In this document: one piece after another, positions 58,296 to 64,000 of the stretch
How positions within the stretch are numbered: the stretch's first letter is position 1
How the letters are laid out: each line of letters begins with the position of its first letter
From: Ashinkailepas kermadecensis
Lineage: Eukaryota; Arthropoda; Thecostraca; Neolepadidae
Length of the DNA stretch: 64,000 nt
Direction: 5' to 3'
Assembly (NCBI GenBank): GCA_034440615.1
Contig: JAOTOM010005146.1
Coordinates: 451,501-515,500 of the forward strand
The notes under the pieces: model-generated
The model's input: only the letters and a program-made list of their open reading frames with translations
Database searches by the model: none
What the model was told of the DNA's origin: nothing
Program-made: the position numbers and the translations under genes

Positions 58296-60140
58296 GTGTG
58301 TGCTGTGGGTGGGTGGGTGCTAGGTGGGTGCTGTGGGTGGGTGGGTGCTGTGGGTGGGTGCTGTGGGTGGGTGGGTGTGTGCTAGGTGTGTGCTGTGGGT
58401 GGGTGGGTGCTAGGTGGGTGCTGTGGGTGGTTGGGTGCTGTGGGTGGTTGGGTGCTAGGTGGGTGCTGTGGGTGGTTGGGTGCTAGGTGGGTGCTGTGTG
58501 TGGTTGGGTGCTAGGTGGGTGCTGTGGGTGGGTGTGTGCTAGGTGGGTGCTGTGGGTGGGTGGGTGCTAGGTGGGTGCTGTGGGTGGTTGGGTGCTGTGG
58601 GTGGTTGGGTGCTGTGGGTGCTAGGTGTGTGCTGTGGGTGGGTGGGTGCTAGGTGGGTGCTGTGGGTGGTTGGGTGCTGTGGGTGGTTGGGTGCTAGGTG
58701 GGTGCTGTGGGTGGTTGGGTGCTAGGTGGGTGCTGTGGGTGCGAGGTGTGTGCTGTGGGTGGGTGGGTGCTAAGTGGGTGCTGTGGGTGGTTGGGTGCTA
58801 GGTGGGTGTTGTGGGTGGTTGGGTGCTCTGGGTGGTTGGGTGCTAGGTGGGTGCTGTGGTGGTTGGGTGCTGTGGGTGGTTGGGTGCTGTGGGTGGTTGG
58901 GTGCTGTGGGTGGTTGGGTGCTAGGTGGGTGCTGTGGGTGGTTGGGTGCTAGGTGGGTGCTGTGGGTGGTTGGGTGCTAGGTGGGTGCTGTGGGGTGTGT
59001 GTGTGCTAGGTGGGTGCTGTGGGTGTGTGTGTGTGCTAGGTGGGTGCTGTGGGTGGGTGTGTGCTAGGTGGGTGCTGTGGGTGGGTGGGTGCTAGGTGTG
59101 TGCTGTGGGTGGGTGTGTGCTAGGTGGGTGCTGTGGGTGGGTGTGTGCTAGGTGGGTGCTGTGGGTGGGTGGGTGCTAGGTGGGTGTTGTGGGTGGGTGT
59201 GTGCTAGGTAGGTGCTGTGGGTGGGTGTGTGCTAGGTGGGTGCTGTGGGTGGGTGTGTGCTAGGTAGGTGCTGTGGGTCGGTGGGTGATAGGTGGGTGCT
59301 GTGGGTTGGTGGGTGCTAGGTGGGTGCTGTGGGTGGGTGGGTGCTAGGTGGGTGCTGTGGGTGGGTGGGTGCTGTGGGTGTGTGTGTGCTATGTGGGTGC
59401 TGTGAGTGGGTGGGTGCTAGGTGGGTGCTGTGGGTGGGTGGGTGCTGTGGGTGTGTGTGTGCTAGGTGGGTGCTATGGGTGGGTGGGTGCTAGGTGGGTG
59501 CTGTGGGTGGGTGGGTGCTGTGGGTGGGTGTGTGCTAGGTGGGTGCTGTGGGTGGGTGGGTGCTAGGTGGGTGCTGTGGGTGGGTGGGTGCTAGGTGGGT
59601 GCTGTGGGTGGGTGGGTGCTAGGTGGGTGCTGTGGGTGGGTGGGTGCTGTGTGTGGGTGGGTGCTGTGGGTTGGTGGGTGATAGGTGGGTGCTGTGGGTG
59701 TCTGTGTGCTAGGTGGGTGCTGTGGGTGGGTGGGTGGGTGCTAGGTGGGTGCTGTGGGTGGGTGGGTGGGTGCTAGGTGGGTGCTGTGGGTGGGTGGGTG
59801 CTAGGTGGGTGCTGTGGGTGGGTGGGTGCTAGGTGGGTGCTGTGGGTGGGTGGGTGCTAGGTGGGTGCTGTGGGTGGGTGGGTGCTGTGGGTGGGTGTGT
59901 GCTAGGTGGGTGCTGTGGGTGGGTGGGTGCTAGGTGGGTGCTGTGGGTGGGTGGGTGCTGTGGGTGGGTGTGTGCTAGGTGGGTGCTGTGGGTGGGTGGG
60001 TGTGTGCTAGATGGGTGCTGTGGGTGTGTGTGTGCTAGGTGGGTGCTGTGGGTGTGTGTGTGTGCTAGGTGGGTGCTGTGGGTGGGTGTGTGCTAGGTGG
60101 GTGCTGTGGGTGGGTGGGTGCTAGGTGTGTGCTGTCGTTG
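58285..60140 (+). repeat. GT-rich minisatellite copying the exon 13 donor
   Basis: Mixed units of about 12-30 bases on GTGCTAGGTGGGTGCTGTGG fill 1.85 kb. The first copy overlaps the end of exon 13 (GTGCTAG|GTGTGT). Dozens of further GCTAG|GTGGGT strings follow. It ends near 60135 in GCTAGGTGTGTGCTGTCG. Confidence 0.95.
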
Positions 60141-62464
60141 CGTTCGTCGTCGGAGGCTCAGGTATCGGCCGTAAGTCATAACATGCATTAAGACGCGCCC
60201 AGCCGACCGTCAACAGTGGTGGCATGATTCACGCGACACGCGACGTAATATAACTGCCTATTCTAACGATGAGGGCCGAACGGTATAACTATATCTAACA
60301 TTGTTACATCACACTGCTGTGTGCAGCACTGCAGGGCAGTCACGACCGATGCGTGCATGACCTCCTATGCTGAAATACAGAGTCTCAACACTGTCGCAAG
60401 AGAATCAGTTCAGTCATTTTGCAGTCCAACTGCAAGGGACGATATTAATGATGGTGTTGATTGCAGGAGCTGCAATCCTGTGTTGTGAATTTCTTGGGAA
60501 TGTTTGAAGGAATGCAATCCTTTTCTGGAAAAATATTGGATTGTGGATTGGCTTGCATTTTCTCGTGCAATCCTTATGTTGCCTTTTTTTTGTAATTGCC
60601 AGCGCGGCGATTCCTCTTGCCGCCGCTTCATGTTGGTAGACACAGACGAGGCACGCCAAGTTCAATGATAGTTAACTCACACAGCCACGGCGCAGGTGCG
60701 CCTAGACCAGTCAAGTTGGATTTGAAGACCACAGATCGGGAAAAATCACAGGGTGACTCCAGTCGGCACAACCCAGGTGGCCATTTTAATCTTCCTCGAG
60801 GTGCTGGTTTCACATAGTGACTGCAACATAATCTCGCCTTTGCGGCCTACATATCTATGCCTGGGCTCCGGCAGCAGTTGTTTCCTGGGAATCAGTTGAC
60901 AGTGCGACGGACAAACGCCAGGAACTTCCAGATTTGCTTGCATTAATCATCCTTCCAAGCACCGAAATTAAAGCAGCCAGGAAGCAAGCCGCTAGCCTAA
61001 GGAGAGGCCAGATGAAGGCCTCTCTTATGAACGGTTTTGCCAGAATTGGTAATCCTAAAAAATCGTTGCGAGAACGATGCTGAATGAATTGAAGTCATGT
61101 CAAATTTAGAATATTTTGGATTGAATTTTAACCATATTAAATCAGATTTGTGAGGATTCCTGCTGAATACAGTGACCATTATTCTTGTAATCATATTTAC
61201 TCGTCAATATACTTTTAATTTACTTGAAATCAGCATTTTTCACTGACAGAAACACGAGTAAGCTGTCAAGCATCATGGACGCACACGAGGTATTCCAAGC
61301 CATCCAATATCCCGAGCCCCTCCATATGATGAAGCATATTATCTTCCATACACACATCATAAGACACGACATCGGGATGGCTGACTCGGAGCAGCTCCGC
61401 CTCCTTTTCCACCCCAACTAAGACTCAGCAAGCAGCTCGCTTGCCTCCGACAGCGTGATAATACTCCGTACGATTGATATAACGGATACCACTCATTATG
61501 TTCACACTCATTACGGCGCCAGACCATCACCCTTTTCAACCGTAATCACCTTTCTTGCAGCATTCTGTGCCCTAATTATTTTCACTGAAACTCGAGTGTG
61601 TGCTTTTAATTTCGACTTCTAACAATTTGTATTCTAATAGTTTTCACGAAGTGTGCCCAGTCTTTTCTCAAAGAAAGAGGGTTGTAGGGGCTTTGCCGCT
61701 GGCAGGAAATGTTAACACCGCTCCACGGCGTACCAAAGCATTTCAAGTTGCGCTGGTCTCACTCAGGGCCAGACCTGTTCTTTTCATTTTTATTGTAACA
61801 ACCTTCATCACGATATTTCTCCCGAAGTGCCTTCAGTATGTGTTCAAGGAAAGGAGTCTGTGCGACATTGTCGTGCACGAGCAGCCAAGTATACATTTAT
61901 AACGCCAAGTATACATTTATAACGCCAAGTATACATTTATAACGCCAAGTATACATTTATAACGCAGCCGGCGCATGCCGTGTATCCTCAACAGCTAGGT
62001 GGCAGCATGGCTGATCAGTGTTCCGGTGATTCCAGTTTAGTCCCAGATAGAAATTATGCCTATTTATTTCTGTTTTAGCAATGCCAGTTAGCGGATGTTT
62101 TGCACCCAAGGTCGCTTTTGTTCTGTGTACATCGTTGAAGGCTTGTGACTGGATAAACACTCAAAGCAATGCGCCTTTGAATAAGATGTACTGTGATTCG
62201 ACTGCACTGTGTTTTACCACTTGTCCTCGCTCGTCCAGCGCCCTTACAGGCGCCTTATGCTGGTGCTATGCTTCATACAGGTTACAGGTGCTGGGAGATG
62301 GGAGTTCAGGAAGTTTGGATTTCAGCCTCCCTCCCAGTGCTGGCTAATGCTCACATTGACCAGCCCCAGCACCCCTCTGACCGCTTCGTACCCTCCCAGT
62401 GCTGGCCAATGCGCACCTGTCGCAGCGTCTGCTGATGAGGTGTCGCCCGTTTCTCCCGCTACAG
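60141..62464 (+). other. Intron 13
   Basis: Four exact 20-bp repeats of CCAAGTATACATTTATAACG lie at 61885-61965, and two imperfect ~64-bp repeats with CCTCCCAGTGCTGGC at 62325-62420. No exon was recognised between exons 13 and 14, and none is needed by phase. Confidence 0.5.
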
Positions 62465-62647
62465 TATGCGATGTACCCGAGTCTTCTGAGGTGGTGGCCA
62501 ACAGCCAGATCAGCGTGAACGGCACCAGAGTGGTGCATACGTGCCTCGGCCGGCTACAAACACGCAGTCAAGCGACGCAGCAGGCACAAACCTGCAATAA
62601 CCACCGAAATTGGTTCCCATCGTCGGGCGACCTGTTGCCCTGCGACC
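62465..62647 (+). CDS. Exon 14: CCP/sushi domain 3
   Basis: Phase 1 in, phase 1 out, 61 codons, the classic symmetrical CCP exon. The acceptor is TTTCTCCCGCTACAG|TATG and the donor GCGACC|GTAAGA. It reads VCDVPESSEVVANSQ, NGTRVVHTCLGRLQ, AQTCNNHRNWFPSS and LLPCD, giving four cysteines and the conserved Trp; NGT is a sequon. The exon ends in phase 1 with a good donor and no stop, so the protein must continue in exons to the right of the window. Two imperfect ~64-bp direct repeats lie just upstream. Confidence 0.84.
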
Positions 62648-64000
62648 GTAAGATTCTGACCATGATGTATGCATGCTATCAGGGGTGTAAGAATGTTCGA
62701 AGGTGCAAGACACGTTTTTTTCTGTCGATTCTTTTTATGCAATGTTCATAGGGTTACGGATTAAAGTTACAAGTATGTGGAAGGCCATGGCCCCTACCAC
62801 CACCCTGCTTTTTCAAGAAATGCGTGTTGTATCTCGAGTCAACTAGTGCCACCTCTTGGACGTGGAGATGATGAACCAAGCTTTCAATGACAACACGGGC
62901 AAATTATGCCAATACAAGTCTGACATGTATAGGAGGAAGGTACACCGTAATGGACAAGCTTCACGTTGTGGATATTTAGTTGTGAAAAGAACGGTAATAA
63001 TATTTCATTGAAAAAACAGTATTTTACTCACAGTATAAGTATTTCCGACAGAATGAAATAAATACGGTTAAATGGTGTGCGCAACGCACGGCAAAGCATA
63101 CGCTGAGTGTTTCCATGCAGGTGTTTGCAAGCGTCCTGCGTTATTGATGATGTGATGTTCGTGCTTGTGGAATTTGATCAGTGCTTATGAAAATGTGGGG
63201 TATGGGAGGGTAAGCAATCTTGTATGGTTAAAGTGCAGCAGTGAACTTTCATTCAAATCCTACGGTGTTGTTGCTTGGGCATTCAGCAACACCTTGCACA
63301 ACATTTTGGGATCAAGTCGGTGGAAATATTATACTCAGGATTGGCTGTGGCCAGATACTCTGCCACGGGCAAACAACGAAGGGGGTGAGGGCAGGCACAT
63401 TTAGTGTTAGATTAACTCCCATATTCCATATGCAATGGCCATACGCATAATCTTGAATGCAAGAAGTGTTTTATTTTCCGAATATTTCACAACTTTAACC
63501 CAGAGCTAACAATACAACTAACTTAGAAACAGGCGGTTTAATGGTCAATATAATAATAATTGGTCACTTTATTTTTCACCTGAAGTTCCGTAAACAAACA
63601 TAAATGTTCACTGCTTATACCGATGGGCCCGGGCTTGCACCCAGCCATCTCTTGCCACCTCGGATGGCCTGTCTAGCAATTGTATGGTATGCACCAGGGG
63701 CGGATCCAGGAATTCTTATGAGGAAGCTCTCCTCTGAAGGGACACCATTTCTCCAATGCCACGGCAATTGTCCACCATTTGCTCTCGGAGTGGTGCCATC
63801 GGCTGAAAGTTCGTTGGATTTGGTCTTTTAATGGTTTGGATACTCTCTCACGGATGCCATTCACCAGCAAACGCCCAGCAACTTATGTGCGCATTATCGT
63901 CGCGACAAGCTCTGGATCGTGTGAGAAACGGGAAAATGTTGGTATGAACTTCAAGGCCCTTCCTACATCCATCCGTGCTGGGCTATCGTGGATGTGTTTC
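62648..64000 (+). other. Start of intron 14
   Basis: No CCP, CTLD or other exon with a phase-1 acceptor could be recognised. GGGGCGGATCCAGGAAT at about 63699 marks another copy of the MITE family seen at 1825. Confidence 0.45.

Overview
The window is animal nuclear DNA: coding exons are short and separated by long introns full of micro- and minisatellites, splice signals are canonical GT-AG, and the mobile DNA is eukaryotic (Penelope-like, several non-LTR LINEs, a gypsy-type LTR element, MITEs, a tRNA-type SINE). A MITE core holds a run of CCTAA pentamers, the complement of the arthropod telomere repeat TTAGG. With the lectin-type gene content this makes an arthropod (crustacean or chelicerate) my best guess, but I cannot name the species.

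The one host gene I can support lies on the + strand and fills most of the window. I assembled it by hand from 14 coding exons, 3124 to 62647, whose splice phases agree at every junction. They encode about 730 residues: a signal peptide split over exons 1-2, one fibrinogen-related domain (FReD, exons 2-6), one sushi/CCP domain (exons 7-8), two C-type lectin-like domains (CTLD1 exons 9-10, CTLD2 exons 11-12) and two further CCP domains (exons 13 and 14). The last exon ends in a splice donor in phase 1, so the gene continues past the right edge. By family it is a secreted or surface lectin with complement-like modules, plausibly a pattern-recognition protein. The function is inferred.

The most striking feature is the link between this gene and tandem repeats. 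At least four arrays (16 bp before exon 3, 88 bp after exon 5, 63 bp after exon 9, and a GT-rich array after exon 13) contain copies of the adjoining splice site together with the edge of the exon. A fifth (34 bp, after exon 6) starts within a few bases of the donor. A (CT)n tract forms the polypyrimidine tract of exon 11. The 63-bp array stays in frame with exon 9, so use of downstream donors would add 21-residue units to CTLD1.

Layout: 1-3123, 5' flank with dispersed repeats and a GC-rich minisatellite. 3149-15193, intron 1, holding two inverted Penelope-like copies (one split by a LINE) and a nearly intact 4.6-kb gypsy-type element on the minus strand inserted in (TA)n. 15194-31343, FReD exons among arrays, with a MITE at 22.5-22.9 kb. 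31344-33150, 34-bp array. 34.4-40.2 kb, a decayed RNase H-bearing I-type LINE inside intron 7. 40.4-46.6 kb, CCP1, CTLD1 and the start of CTLD2. 47.2-55.4 kb, two related repeat-rich elements plus a MITE and a SINE, with the second CTLD2 exon between them. 58-62.6 kb, CCP2 and CCP3 separated by a GT-rich array. 62.6-64 kb, no exon recognised.
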